From Alnus glutinosa (taxonomy: Eukaryota > Streptophyta > Magnoliopsida > Fagales > Betulaceae): 64,000 nt of DNA. The stretch is taken from NCBI RefSeq assembly GCF_958979055.1, contig NC_084889.1, positions 13,656,761 to 13,720,760 of the forward strand. Direction: 5' to 3'. The notes beneath the pieces are model-generated. The model saw nothing but the letters and a program-made list of their open reading frames with translations, was not told the origin of the DNA and made no database searches. Position 1 is the stretch's first letter; each line of letters begins with the position of its first letter. The translations under genes and the position numbers were made by a program. Positions 51,002 through 62,815 of the stretch are shown here, one piece after another.

Positions 51002-51307
51002 TTAATTTCACCCGCACCATTTGTAGTTATTTTTCTATTAATGAAAAATGGCTAAAATAAAAAATAAAAAGGTAGATCTAAATAGATGAGGTGTAGTGTT
51101 AGTATGAGGTGGAGTGTTAGTACGGAGAAATGGTGAAGTGTGTGGTCAGACCGATACAAGAAAAGGTGGACCAGTGTGTGGCGAATTAAGAGGGCCGTTG
51201 GGGTTGGTTCGTTGGTTTAGCTGCGTTGACAATGGTGACCCACCCACCCACCAACCCAACTCCTTCACCAAACCCCCTTTATTTTGATTTTAATAACCAT
51301 TAGTGAT

Positions 51308-51704
51308 AGGCCACCAGGCCGCCGTAGCTGGTTCCCATCACGTAAAATCTATTCACTCCCAAGATCTCGAGCAGTTTTCCGACGGAAACCGCCTGGAAGG
51401 TCTCGGCTCTCTCCGACGACTTGGTGGTGGAGCCGCCGAAGAAGACAAGGTCAGGGACGTAGACGTTGAAGTGAGGGGAGAAGAACTGGACCTGCTGACG
51501 CCACTGCCAGAGCGCCATGGGGCCGAAGCCGTGCATAAAAACAAGCGAGGGTTTTTGGGTGGGTTTGGGAATGGGACCCCAGAAATGGATGGTGGTTTCG
51601 CTGTCCACGTCAATGGTCTGTGATGAGAGGCCGGAGGCGGTGAAAGCGCGGCGGAGGTAGCTGCCGTATAAGGAGACTAGGCTTAGAAAGTGTGGAAGTT
51701 CCAT
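51308..51704 (-). pseudogene. truncated alpha/beta-hydrolase copy
   Basis: Carries the start codon (51704) and the first 130 or so codons of the hydrolase, up to the nucleophile elbow GTSYGGLVAYH, then runs into the duplication junction and stops. The acid and His of the triad and all later exons are lost. Differences from the parent are a 9-base in-frame deletion near KPTQK and a few substitutions (VFMHGFG for VLIHGFG). The full upstream flank was copied with it, so it may still be transcribed, reading towards the parent gene. Confidence 0.9.
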
Positions 51705-52975
51705 TGTCGTGAAATTGGTGGAGATGGAAGGTTTGAGACCGAGAGCCTAGCTTCCTCTGTTCTATAAATGCAATTTTAGGAACAAAGGTTGTCTCTTTCC
51801 ATATAAAGAAGATCGAACTTATTGGTTGAGTTAACGCTATCGGCTAACTCGACTGCCATCACATATTTAGTGTTTGTGGTTTAAAAATTTTATTTTATTT
51901 TGTTATTTTAGTTTTATTTTGCTTTATATTTGAATTTTGAAAAAAAGAATGACTTGATATTTCTTTCTATTTTTTGGTCTAAATTTTAACGGATTGCTAA
52001 ATATAAAAAAAAAAATCTTTAAAAAATAATTAAAAAATTAAAATTATTAAAACTTAAAAAAAAAAATATATTAAAAACTTTAATTTTCTTTTCTTTTTTC
52101 TTTTAGGTAAAATGTGGTGTTATAACCTTTAAAAAAAAAAAAAAAAAAAAAAATTATTGGAGGGCTTTGGCATTTGAGGGTGGCCGAACCATCCCCATAA
52201 CACTCCAAATAACCAAAACCCACTTTACCCCATCCCCTTGCCCCTAACCACCCCCATTTTGTTCAAAGGGCCACCCTTTTTTTTTTCTTTTTTTTATAAT
52301 GTGCCACATGTCAATCCTCATTGGTTGACACGTGGCAGTCCGTTCAAATTTGGATAGAAAAATAGACGGAGGTATCAAGTCAATATTTTTCCAAAACCCA
52401 GGTATCATCTGTGAAGCGAAATGAAATTGAGGTACAAAAAAAATAAAGTTTTTTAAACCACATATACCGAATATGTCTTTAACCCTTATAATTATTCATT
52501 TGAATTTGAGCGAATTTAGATAAGGGATTGTGAGATATCTTTTATGAGACCCATATAATTTATGTTAATTTCACACACATTTATTGCACACACTAATTTC
52601 ACATTTACTGATATGACGTATTTTAAGTGATTTTTCATATCGGTCACTTAAATAAATAATAATAAAAAAAAATCACATAAAACACATCACATCAAATCGG
52701 TGCGAAATGAATCTAATAAATAAGTGTGAAAAAGTAGCATTATTAACAAAAGGGAAAAGTACACTTTAACCCCTGATGTATCCACCCATTGGTAATTTGA
52801 CACTTAATGTTTATTTTTTGGTAGATGACCCCCTTAAAGTTGTAGCCGTGTTCCACAATAGACCTTCCGTCCATATGATCTATCAAAAGTGACAGAAAAA
52901 GGTCACGTGAGTTGCACATGACATTTTAAAGCCCAAATTTCTTATTTTGCCCCACTCAAAACGGTGTGCAGCGAC

Positions 52976-53422
52976 TCAATATACTCTTGCTACCCTGAGG
53001 CCCTCTTCAAGCTGTCTCCACACATTGCCATCAACGAGTGCCAACGACTTACCAACGAAGCTCAAAGCCGGCACCAACATTCGGTCCCAGTTCCCACTAA
53101 CTGTCTGGCACAGTTCCCAGAAGAGCTTGTCGGCCTCCGGGGACCTGAGTTGGTAGCCGAGCAAGATGACACCGTCGTCGGCCACCAGGGCCTCCATGGT
53201 GGACACGAGCGGTGAGGTGTCTTGGGCTTGTTCCTGTCGGTGCTTGTTTATGTTTTGTGCTTGTTTATGTGCGGTGAGGTGTGGAGGAGTTGGCATTGGT
53301 GGTGCCGGAGACCGATGACCCATCACTGACGATGGTGCCGAAGACCGATGCCACCAGGGCCGAATGGTAGCATCACCATTATTGCTGTTTGTAGATCCTC
53401 CCGCTCTAACTCTACGCTGCAC
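52976..53422 (-). pseudogene. captured gene fragment in the TIR element (minus ORF)
   Basis: 148-codon open frame with a protein-like C-terminal half (ADKLFWELCQTVSGNWDR, SFVGKSLALVDGNVW, QLEEGLRVARVY) and a low-complexity N-terminal half. The C-terminal part overlaps the inner edge of the left terminal repeat. I do not recognise the source gene. It is described as captured because of its position and GC content. Confidence 0.4.
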
Positions 53423-54035
53423 TGTTTCATTTAATAGCTAACTTTGACTCTTTAACTTAGTAAGTAGAATCCCAGAACCGATAGCACTGCCGCGGCACCA
53501 CGAGAGCACTTGCACAAGGGAGAACAGAGGAAACTAATAACACGTACACAATGCCCATGCATGCATGCACCTGCTTCTTCAGTGATCTACAAAGTCAGTC
53601 CACAAGCAAGAAAGTTGAAAATGGAACTAGCTGGCTGCTGCTTGAAAGCGGGAAGGAGGAGCAGCAGCTTCTTTGTTGCAGCGATTGCTCGGTTGCATCT
53701 TTAACTCAAAAAGTCTACGGTTTTGGGTCTAATTAAGTCACCGAAGTGTATTGATTCTCCTGAAGGTAGGATTTTCAATAAGGGGAAGCCCATTTCTCTT
53801 GCTTCTTTTTACGTCTCAAAATTATAATAAGCGGTTCTTGTCGGAGACACAGTCAGTACTTGAGAGCAGCAAAGGGGGAGATGGTGGTGGTACTCGAGCC
53901 CAAACACGCCGACGTGGCGCGACAAGTTTTTGCCCCTCTTTCATTATAACCTGCCAATCTTAAAGCATTCAGAGAGATCAATTACAGGGAACAACCAAAA
54001 CCAGCGTTAAATCTACAGTGGTGCACGTTATAGAC

Positions 54036-54036
<1 letters not shown>

Positions 54037-54066
<30 letters not shown>
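54037..54066. repeat. (GA)n microsatellite
   Basis: About 14 GA units inside the 2.3-kb TIR element, between the two captured coding-like stretches. Confidence 0.85.
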
Positions 54067-54282
54067 ACACGAAGAAGACACGAAGCAAATGGACCTTTGT
54101 TTCGGTTATGACTACGTAGTCTACGTTGTGACTTCATGCTTTTCTATACCAGCTTCAGAAAAGGGAGAAAGAACACAAAGAAAACGTGAAGCAATGGGCC
54201 TCTGTTTCGGTTGGGTAGAACAGGGTTGAACATAGGATTATTAATGGGTAAAGAAAAACAACACTACTGGGCTTGATTTGAA

Positions 54283-54770
54283 TGACATTAGCTAAGAAAG
54301 AAAATGTTGTGGAAGCTGTTCAAGGAATAGTGAAATTCGCAAAGGAATTTTTGGATCTTATTGATGCTGCAGATGCTACTGCACAAGGTGATTGCTCGTG
54401 AAGCTCTTAAGAGGTTTGCTCCTGCAGGCTTTGTAAAAGGAGCTTTACAGGGTCATGAGTTAAGAGGACTAGCTTTGTGTCTTGCTAATCATGGAGAATT
54501 GACACGGCTGAGTGTATGCAGTCCTGTTCACTTGTGCTTCTCTTGCATATTTTGTCGTTGAGCTTTATTTTACAGGGTGATGCATGCTAAAGTATTTTAA
54601 CACCTTGCAGAGAAAGCAGTTAAATCAGGCATGATATTGCCATTAATGGAGCTTTTGAGAATCTCAGCACGTCGAACCCGTCTTCTTACTGCCACGGGAA
54701 TCGATGCTCCGGCACCAGCTGGTAGTTCACCCAACGCCACCACCATTAGGGGGGTCTGGTACTGCGAAAA
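54283..54770 (+). pseudogene. captured gene fragment with introns in the TIR element
   Basis: Coding-like segments on the plus strand: LAKKENVVEAVQGIVKFAKE FLDLIDAADA (54283 on), then EALKRFAPAGFVKGALQGHE and LRGLALCLANHGELTRL (54393-54510). A GT...AG interval follows (about 54511-54610), then KAVKSGMILPLMELLRISARR (54613 on). The reading frame shifts near 54390. A helical-repeat host protein is plausible; I do not recognise the gene. Confidence 0.45.
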
Positions 54771-55516
54771 TTTTGTCTGGTGGGGACGTTAGGCGTTGTC
54801 CGGTAGTGAGTGACAATTTGTCTGAAACTCACCGTTTTGTATAGGGACAATTTTGGAAAGTTTGGCTTTAAAATGTCAAGTGCGTTGCACGTGACCTCTT
54901 GTCCGTCTTTTTAGACGGACTAAGTGGACGGAAGGTCTATTGTGGAACACAGTTACAACTTTAGGAGGGTCATTTACCAAAAATTAAACATTGGATGTCA
55001 AATTGCCGATGGATGAATACAACAGGAGGGTAAAATGTATTTTCTCCTTAATAAAAATAAAAATAATAATATTATATACTACATTTTTATTTCACAATAA
55101 AAACATGATAGTTCCAACAATAATTTTTAATAAAATATGATCAAATAATTAATTGAAACTATCAAATTATCCTTATGAAATAATTATAATTTCTAGAATT
55201 ACTATTAAAAGAAAAAAAAAAATCGTGGATAGTGGCTCAAATATATAATATATTGTTAAAAGTTATTTCCTTTCGCATCATCTCTGTCACGTGACCATCC
55301 ATAATTGGTACTCATTCTAAGAAGAATGGTGTGAGAAATAGCCTTTATAATGTGAAAATAGTTATAATTTGCTTCATATTTTGTTTTAAAATAGTTACCA
55401 CCTACCGGACACGCCTACTTGTCTCTAAGATGATTCTCGTATCCCAGAATTTTGGTTGCATTGGGTTTGGCATTTACATATAATTGAATAATAATGTAAT
55501 TCAATAAAGTGGGATG

Positions 55517-55605
55517 GGGATCACGCCTGCCTCATAAAGCGGAGGTCACTAGTTCGAATCTTTCATTCCCCTTTTGTGTAGACATGTCAAAAAAAAGAAA
55601 ACATA
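55517..55605 (+). mobile_element. short SINE with 14-bp target duplication (unit 2)
   Basis: Duplicate of the SINE at 50442-50528 with the same AATAAAGTGGGATG flanks (55503-55516 and 55606-55619). It keeps the B-box as AGTTCGAATC, which is closer to the consensus than in unit 1. Confidence 0.8.
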
Positions 55606-55836
55606 AATAAAGTGGGATGGATTTTTTCTTTTATCTAGAACTATTGTAAATATGTTCTTTTGTAAAAAGAAGTGAGATTGGAGATTTTTATTGACCGCTT
55701 CATCACAGTCATCGTTAGTGCATTTTTTGTTCAGCAGCATCACTTATTGCCACCATGATAGGTCGACCTCTTCTCAACCTTTTGATTAAGGAATTATGAG
55801 ACCGAATCTGTTTTGGGTATTTGTCGGTTCTACTTA

Positions 55837-56075
55837 GGGTTGGTAAAATGGATTACTGTGTCGGGTTCGGATCGGCCCAGTTGATCGGACAACCTGTTTA
55901 GGCCAACCTGAATTCGACACGATTATCTAAATGCGTTAAGATACAAAATTCGAACACGACACGTTTATAAAGGTTATAAACATGTCAACCTCTTTATGAC
56001 CCGAAATCGTTTTGCCTAAACCCAAATCATATAACTTTATGTCGGATTTGCGGGTCGTATAAAAAATTACCAACC
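55837..56075. mobile_element. PIF/Harbinger MITE, unit 2
   Basis: Copy of 50763-51001 with the same TIRs and TTA flanks, duplicated along with unit 2. Confidence 0.8.
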
Positions 56076-56360
56076 TTAATTTCACCTGCACCATTTGTAG
56101 TTATTTTTCTGTTTAATGAAAAATGGCTAAAATAAAAAATAAAAAGGTAGATCTAAATAGATGAGGTGGAGTGTTGGTATGGAGAAAGGGTGAAGTGTGT
56201 GGTCAGACTGATACAAGAAAATGTGGACTAGTGTGTGGCGAATTAAGAGGGCCATTGGGGTTGGTTGGTTGGTTTAGTCGCGTTGACGATGGTGACCCAC
56301 CGACCGACCCAACTCCTTCACCAAACCCCCTTTATTTCGATTTTAATAACCATTAGTGAT

Positions 56361-57755
56361 GCTTTTTAATTGCACACATCATCTTGACATGATCAGCCAC
56401 TACATTACTAATTTATTTTTTTTAAAAAAGAAAAAAAGAAAAGAAGAAGAAGAAGCCAATAACAAAATTAATTAAACAACAAAGGAAGAGATCTTACAAC
56501 ATTCGAGAATACCCTACATGCCAAAAGAAAATCAGGAGAAAACAAAAGACTAAAGCATATTTAAGGGGAGAAATGCTATATACTGGAGAAATATGTACGT
56601 TTCATATTCATATTCATAAAAAAAAAAAAAAAAAAAAAAAAAAGGTACGTTTCATCCGAGTAATGCTATGTATCACTTTATTATTCTCTTATTACTTCAA
56701 AGTTTACATGACGTGGTCCTCCCATATATTCGGTAGACAAAAATTTATTTTTTGGTTAAGAGAACCACGCTATATAAGCTTTGGTGTAATGGGAGATAAT
56801 GGTAACGGAACAATGTAATTACTCTCCATCATCTACCAATGCTAACGTTACGAGGTCCTCTCACAATATTTGGTAGATGAAAGAATGCATTTTTTAGTTG
56901 AAGAAATCAAACCGCGTTAATTTTGGGTGGATAAAAGATAAATATTTGTCCAATATATAGCATTATTTCTGAGTGATTCAGAAAAACAATGAGTAGAGTA
57001 GGGGAGTAAACCATATTAAGTGAGATTGTGGGCTGCAGAATTTTCTGATCCATGAACCTTGTTAACAAAGCATAACTTGAAGGGGTTGAAACCTTTGAGG
57101 ATATGAGGATATCAATACTGATTGGCTCCAATTTCAATAAATGATTTTTTTTTTTTCCGGATGACTTCTATCTTTTATATAAATAAACTTGTCTTAAAAA
57201 AAAAAAAAATGAAGAAGAAGAAGAGAGAAACGAACAGAACAAAGAAAAATAACAGATATTTTAAATTGCTTTAGATTCAACTAATTCCACTATTTGCTTT
57301 AGCTTCTAATTGATGGAATCATAGCATGTTCCCATGCTTGACGACCAAGAGTGATATATATGGCTTTCAGGCTTTGGAGAAAGTTGGAACTGTTATATTC
57401 ATATTGTAAAATAATTATAAAATAATTATATAATTTATAGCATTACTCCTAACAATACATATTACTGTGCATAATTTACTATTAAATTCAAAATAGTTTG
57501 AGATGACATCTAGAAGATATTTCCTTGTTAGGATTTAAAAAATATGTCTCAAGCTTTAATAACAACCCTCATGAAATGAATGAAAGAGACTACATAGCAT
57601 TAATAACAACCCTCATGAAATGAATGAAAGAGACTACATAGCATTAAATTTCATGAGAAGCAACCATGCATCCACACCGAATGAAACACCATTAAATTGC
57701 TCCAATGTGGCAAGCATATAATGTAAGTTGGACCACTTTATGAAAATAACCAATA
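56361..57755. other. intergenic, no gene seen; contains a MITE
   Basis: 56668-56972 has inverted GAGTAATGCTATGTAT / ATATAGCATTATTTCTG ends like the MITE at 44997. A 44-bp perfect tandem duplication lies at 57556-57643. No recognisable gene. Confidence 0.45.
57556..57643. repeat. 44-bp perfect tandem duplication
   Basis: Two copies of a unit beginning TTAATAACAACCCTCATG (57556-57599 and 57600-57643) with no difference between them. Confidence 0.92.
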
Positions 57756-57764
57756 ACGCAAGTG

Positions 57765-58067
57765 ACCACCGAGAAGAGTGGTCTAGTGGCATTCGAGTTT
57801 AACAATGGAGTAAGGTCTTAATGTCGAATCCCGAAATGGGAAGCACTTAGTTTATTACCCTATTGGCTTGGGTATCGCTAGTGTCCTCGGTAGGGCTGGA
57901 CAATAAAGCTATGGCTCTATTGGACTTGAGGGAGCGCATGCGGTTCCCCGCCATCTAGGTCCCTCCGATGCATTTGCCTAGTGGGAGGGGTTTCCATGGT
58001 CACGTTCAGATAGAGTAGCCACTCTGGTCGTCCCCCTCTGCCTTTTAGAATTGAAATAAATAAATAA
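57765..58067 (+). mobile_element. tRNA-derived SINE, full length, with 12-bp target duplication
   Basis: The 5' end carries an A-box TGGTCTAGTGGC and a B-box GTCGAATCC about 40 bases later, the spacing of an RNA polymerase III promoter. The body is GC-rich compared with its surroundings and the 3' end is a (AAAT)n tail. Flanks are ATAACGCAAGTG (57753-57764) and ATAATGCAAGTG (58068-58079), a 12-bp target duplication with one change. Confidence 0.82.
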
Positions 58068-58079
58068 ATAATGCAAGTG

Positions 58080-59560
58080 GATTGGGATGAATGGTCCCAG
58101 CTGAAAGCAAGGATTGAAACTTTTCCCTTTCATGTACTTTGCCATGATTATGAGAAAATTAAATCTAAAATAGATTGGCTACTTCAAGGAAGTTAAGGCC
58201 TCCAAAATTTTCATACAAGATAAAATATGTTAAAGAAATTGTAAAAGTAGAGGGATGCCTCTTATTAAATAAACCTTTGGATTTTATAGAAAATCCCTTA
58301 CAAGCTGTAAAAGTAATTAAGGAAAATATCTATAATGTTTTTCCTAAGAAATTAAGTTATTTGAAACGAAAGATACTCCCTAAGTTTTTCCTAAGCGATG
58401 ACATTATTTGAAATGAAAGATACTATTTTTTTTATTTTTTACCAAATTGAACCAATTGATAACATTCATTCCCCCTTACTAAGAACCTTATATCGATCTA
58501 TAAACATCTTGATGGCTTCCACCTCAACCATGACATTCACAAGGTAGAAAATAGAAAGCAAATGCAATGAACTCATACTAGAACTCAAATGTGAATCACT
58601 TTCCTAAGACTAGGACAAAACAAGTAAAACTATGTAACTTAAAAGCACAGGTAACATTCCTCCATATATATATATATATATTGGCATTGTTCTCAAGGGT
58701 ATAAATTTATTAATAAAGAATTTGTCGTTGCATATGCGGCCAACCTTTCTGAAAAAGACTAAGGATTGGGTTCTAACCCTAAAACAATCGCCTAAAAGCA
58801 CAAATTAACACAAGATAAAATTATTGAATCATAAAACACACAAACATCACAACCAAAAAATCAACACAAAGATTTTGGTTACAAAATAGAAACCATTTGA
58901 GTACCTTAAAGGTGAAATTACTACGGGGCAGCCAAATTCATGAGACCACTTAACTAAAAAATATTAAAATAAAGACAAAATAAACTTACAACCCTTGTAA
59001 AATACTTAGACAATCTGTATGAACAACGAGCTCCCCACTGACAAATCTTCTCTAAGTGCCTCTCCTTATTAACCCACTGATAGACTTCTTTGTGCTTAAA
59101 GGATGCGTATGATGTGGTTTGAAAAGGAAATCAAACTCCAAGATAGAGAAAACTATAAGCTTTTTACAAATCCTCTATTGGCACAAGGGTGGATGAAGTA
59201 AGATTACCTTTAAAAGGGTTGTTTAGGATTTTCTCAAAGTTCTTGCTTAAACCCATAGATTAGGCATGCTCAACTATTTATAGTGAGGTAAAAACTAAAA
59301 CAAAAATGCCTTCAGCATTGTGCAGTTCGCGATGTGGCGTCATGACAGTAACTAGGTTTTCATCGCTAACTTTTTTGATATTGGTAGGCAACATCATGAA
59401 TTCTATTTGATAGCTATATGATATTGTTGAATAGGTGCTCTTGGGTCTCCATAATGGCAGCACTTGTATTTGATGGCTATATGATGTTTGTCAAACAGAA
59501 ACTTCTGGAACTCCAACATTATGATGTTTTTTCTGATGTCAATTTGACGCTATCAAATAG
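58080..59560. other. intergenic, no gene seen
   Basis: A/T-rich, with one 78-codon ORF at 58175-58411 (MATSRKLRPPKFSYKIKYVK) that has no recognised domain and may be chance or a relic. Phrase GCACAGGTAACATTCCTCCA at 58647-58666 recurs at 59623-59642. Confidence 0.4.
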
Positions 59561-60340
59561 TAGCTATAACACCCAATGAATTTATTAGGATAACTAAGAA
59601 TACTTTAGTATAAACTGAGAAGTGCACAGGTAACATTCCTCCATAAGAAAAGTGTATGACATGGTACACTAGTATATGCGGGATAACCGTCATGAGCTTA
59701 CTATTATGCAGGTTAACCTTATGGTCATAGAGATTTACTTTTATGTTTGACCTTGGATCCAATGATTCTTTGTGATCAGTGCACCATGTACTGATGGGAT
59801 AACCATTACGGCTTTGCTAGTAGTAGCCTTGGATCCAATAGTTCTTTGTGTTTTGTTGATGACTTGTTCATCTTCTCTGAAGCGAGTATGAATTCAATTA
59901 ATGTGATCAAAGAAGTCCCATCAATCTAGCATGATCCTAAACCATCTTATAGTAAGTGGGTGTCCTAAATCCGAAATCCTAAGTAAATGATTTTCAAAAT
60001 CAAAGTTTATTCAAGTAGAAATCATGCTTACTTCGTTAAATTCTTATAAATAAGCTTGGATCTTCAAAGGAGTTGAGCGATTTTGTGGGAGAGTTGGCCG
60101 AAATCGTGTTTGGGAGGGAGATTTTGGGAAAAAATGAATTTTGAAATGGGTTTGGGATTTTTAAAACTCACCTCAACTGTCGAACCTTCGACCATCATTA
60201 TTTTTGTTATTATTTTGGTATTGCAAATCCTTTGAAAAGACAAACTATGTTTTAAGAAACAACCCTAGAAGTCAAGATTGCATAAATAAAAGCAATTAAA
60301 CTCTTTTTCTCATCTCAGAAATCTTTTCAAAACAAATAAG
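59561..60340 (+). repeat. LTR-family fragment related to 39560-39860
   Basis: Shares GAGCTTACTATTAT, CCTTGGATCCAATG and TTCTTTGTGA phrases in the same order with the gypsy-associated block at 39690-39820. The ends are not defined. Confidence 0.45.
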
Positions 60341-60429
60341 TGTTTACTACCCCAAAAGTGCAACCCAAATCTATCTATTTGGTGTCCATGAGTGACCTAA
60401 TTATTATAACTATTCATTATCTAAACGTC

Positions 60430-60870
60430 AGATTCTTAAAATTACTCGTCATTGCTGGCATCCTCCTCAGCAGAGTCCTCGGACGGATCCTCCTCTTCTT
60501 TGATCATTGCTACATAATCCTTCTCAATACTTAGCAGAAGGGCTGCCTTCTGATGATGTATCCCCTATCGAAGTGCTCCGGCCTTTAGCAATTGTATCTC
60601 ATTTCGTCTAATCTTTGCATACTCATTTGACACATAGGACATGTGGGCTGCAATATGGTGACTAGTAAGCTCTCACCCAATACTCATCAAGCCTATTTCT
60701 ATCGCAATCAAATATAAGTTGTTACTTAACCTACACCCGATCAATCAAGTCATAAAACCTAAAAAGCCCTTAATCTATCATATACTCTTGTCATTATATA
60801 TTTAGACCTATTGAATCAATTTCTATTCTCAGATTATCTTATGTGGTCGATAGAGCTGAATGCTTTGATA
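60430..60870 (-). pseudogene. LTR retrotransposon leader and gag-start relic
   Basis: The minus strand carries a primer-site-like TGGTATCAAAGCATTCAG at 60857-60874 (tRNA-Met type). Downstream is a short coding-like stretch (YVSNEYAKIRRNEIQLLK, 60590-60645) and an acidic tail (EEEDPSEDSAEEDASND, about 60450-60510). No further retroviral-like domains follow. The LTR should lie to the right of 60875 but its ends are not clear. Confidence 0.4.
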
Positions 60871-60875
60871 CCATA

Positions 60876-62815
60876 CTATAGCTATCCTAAAATTAAATAA
60901 TTATATTTACTTAACTTGGAGTGTTACTCGTAGTGTCATCAAATCAATTAACCGGTAATTGACTGAATTCACCACCCAACACTAATTGTGAGGGTATACT
61001 ATAGTGGAAAGTGGAATCAAGTAATCTTGAAACAACACATTATCATAAATTATCGACTCAGAGCCTCCAAACAAACATTTTTATTACAACAACAGATAAC
61101 TACTCACTAAACCCACCCGAAAATGCGAGCCATTTACTTGGCATCTTCATCCCATCGAATTTCTCACTCTATCTCGTGGCAATCTGCTATATTGCAAAAC
61201 ACCGATTTGTTTTACAGTAAAAAAGAAATAACTGTGTAAGTCCACAACTTGGTAAATAAATTATTACAGAGCCTGTTTATGCAATAAGCCTTAAGCAACT
61301 ATACATTATATATACTCAATTTAATAAACGTGGATTTTTTTTCTTCTTAAAAAAATAGTATGTATTATCACTGTTAATATGTCATTTAAAAATTTAGGTT
61401 TATTTTGAAGAGGGTAACATATTCTCAATAACAATCACTAACATTTTAATGCACATGCTATATATATATAGTTGTAGTTTCTTTTGTATGGTTTATCCAA
61501 GCCCTTATGGTGCGTTTGGTTGCCAAAACAAATCCTAATTCTATTTGCTACAATCTTGGATTTTTTTTTACCCGAGTACAACCCACACTAAACACTCGTT
61601 TTGCTTCAAATTTCAAGACGAATTCCAACGCATCCCTTTGCGTCAGACACGTCTTTAAAATGACCAAAAAGAAAAGAAAAGCGTAAGATCTCTTCTTCTT
61701 CTTCACCAAATACACTAATTCACAAAGAATTCCAACATATTCATTCAGGTTTGGCCGACCGATCGTCCCTCCCAAAGGAATCACACTGAGTCACTCTCAT
61801 GTCAATCGGAGCGTCAGCTTTGGCGAAATTTGGAGCAACGATATCTGTGGTGCTCGTAGTCGGATCTGGCACTTGAAGGTCGAAAGAACCACCAGAGATT
61901 TGCGGTGTGCAGTCGGTTGGTGGCCGTTCGTCTTAGTGGGTGGTGATCATTTGGAGGCTGTTCGTCATGGTGGGTGGCGTTCGATCGGCTGATGGAGTAG
62001 GGGGACACAGATGCCCATTTTTTCCTACATTTTCTCGGCATTGGAATTGGTGTTATAGCTTGTGTTTTAGAATGTATTCTTTGGGTTTTGGCAGAAATGG
62101 TGGATGCGATGAAGCTGGGAGTGGAGTTGTGTCATGGGCAATTTCATAAAGGACGATGAGGTTTGCGGGAGAGAGAAGAAATGAAAAGGGAGAGATTGAA
62201 GAGAAGTCGAGAAGTTGGAGGAAGATAAGGTGAAGATGGTGTGAATGTCGAATACGTGGCAGCTGAGGAGACTTTCAAAGAAGAATGCTTTCCAGCTGGA
62301 GAGCTCTTGGTTGGGCCAAAAAATTAAAAAAATATAATAATAATAATAATAAAAAAGAAGCAAAAAATCAGTCAAGTTTATTGGATGGCAGATTATTTAT
62401 TTATAATTTATTCATATTTATTTATATTAAACAATTTATTTCAACCATTATTTCACACTAATTTTCATAACTCCTATAATTATACACAACTTTTCATACC
62501 TCCAATCATTTTCTATCATGGTTATCCATGAAAAAACAATCTCAAACAACTCTCACCCAAACATAATTTCAAATTCAATTTAAATTCTACTTATCACCTA
62601 AATACCTTTTATTTGCCTCGAAATTCGTGAACCAAATAATAATTTAATTCTGATTTCAAAAATCAAACACCCAAATGAACCAATAACCCTTTTTTGGTAG
62701 GATTGACGTTGTCCTGAAAGACCTGTAGTACAATACCAGTGTCTCAGATATTGCCGCATATCGTCATTTACTAGCAACCTGACTGAGTTCAACCTCAAGT
62801 GGCTCACGCTATTTG
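60876..62815. other. repeat-like intergenic DNA, no gene seen
   Basis: Contains TGCGTTTGGTTGCC at 61511, a common terminal phrase of plant DNA transposons, and long A/T-rich stretches. ORFs at 61814-62041 and 62067-62375 are low complexity without recognised domains. Confidence 0.35.

Larger units (their letters stand above)
47628..51302. repeat. large tandem duplication, unit 1
   Basis: Begins inside exon 1 of the hydrolase gene and covers its promoter and about 3 kb of flank. Unit 2 starts directly at 51303. Both outer borders and the junction share the 5 bases GTGAT (47628-47632, 51303-51307, 56356-56360). Without the solo LTR this unit is about 2.78 kb, against about 2.75 kb for unit 2 without its insertion. 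Identity is high throughout. Confidence 0.92.
52752..55047. mobile_element. Pack-MULE-like TIR element, 2.3 kb
   Basis: Terminal inverted repeats of about 215 bp (52752-52966 and about 54830-55047) begin GGGAAAAGTACACTTTAACC and share CAATAGACCTTCCGTCCA and GACATTTTAAAGCC. The 9-bp flanks are TTAACAAAA and TTAATAAAA (one change). The interior has higher GC than its surroundings and coding-like stretches but no transposase. Absent from unit 1 of the tandem duplication, so the insertion is young relative to that event. Assignment to the MULE superfamily rests on TIR length and the 9-bp target duplication. Confidence 0.82.
51303..56355. repeat. large tandem duplication, unit 2
   Basis: Direct copy of 47628-51302. 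Interrupted by the 2.3-kb TIR element at 52752-55047 and lacking the solo LTR of unit 1. The right border is the GTGAT at 56356. Confidence 0.92.

Noticed and set aside
57765..57830. tRNA gene
   Set aside because: A and B boxes are present but there is no anticodon arm or acceptor pairing. The sequence continues into a 303-bp SINE with a tail and target duplication.
58175..58411. Small protein gene (78 aa)
   Set aside because: No recognised domain, no sign of exon structure and surrounded by repeat-like DNA. A chance ORF or relic cannot be excluded.
62067..62375. Minus-strand ORF of 102 codons
   Set aside because: Starts in a poly-Tyr/Phe run from a TAA-type microsatellite and lacks any domain; probably chance.
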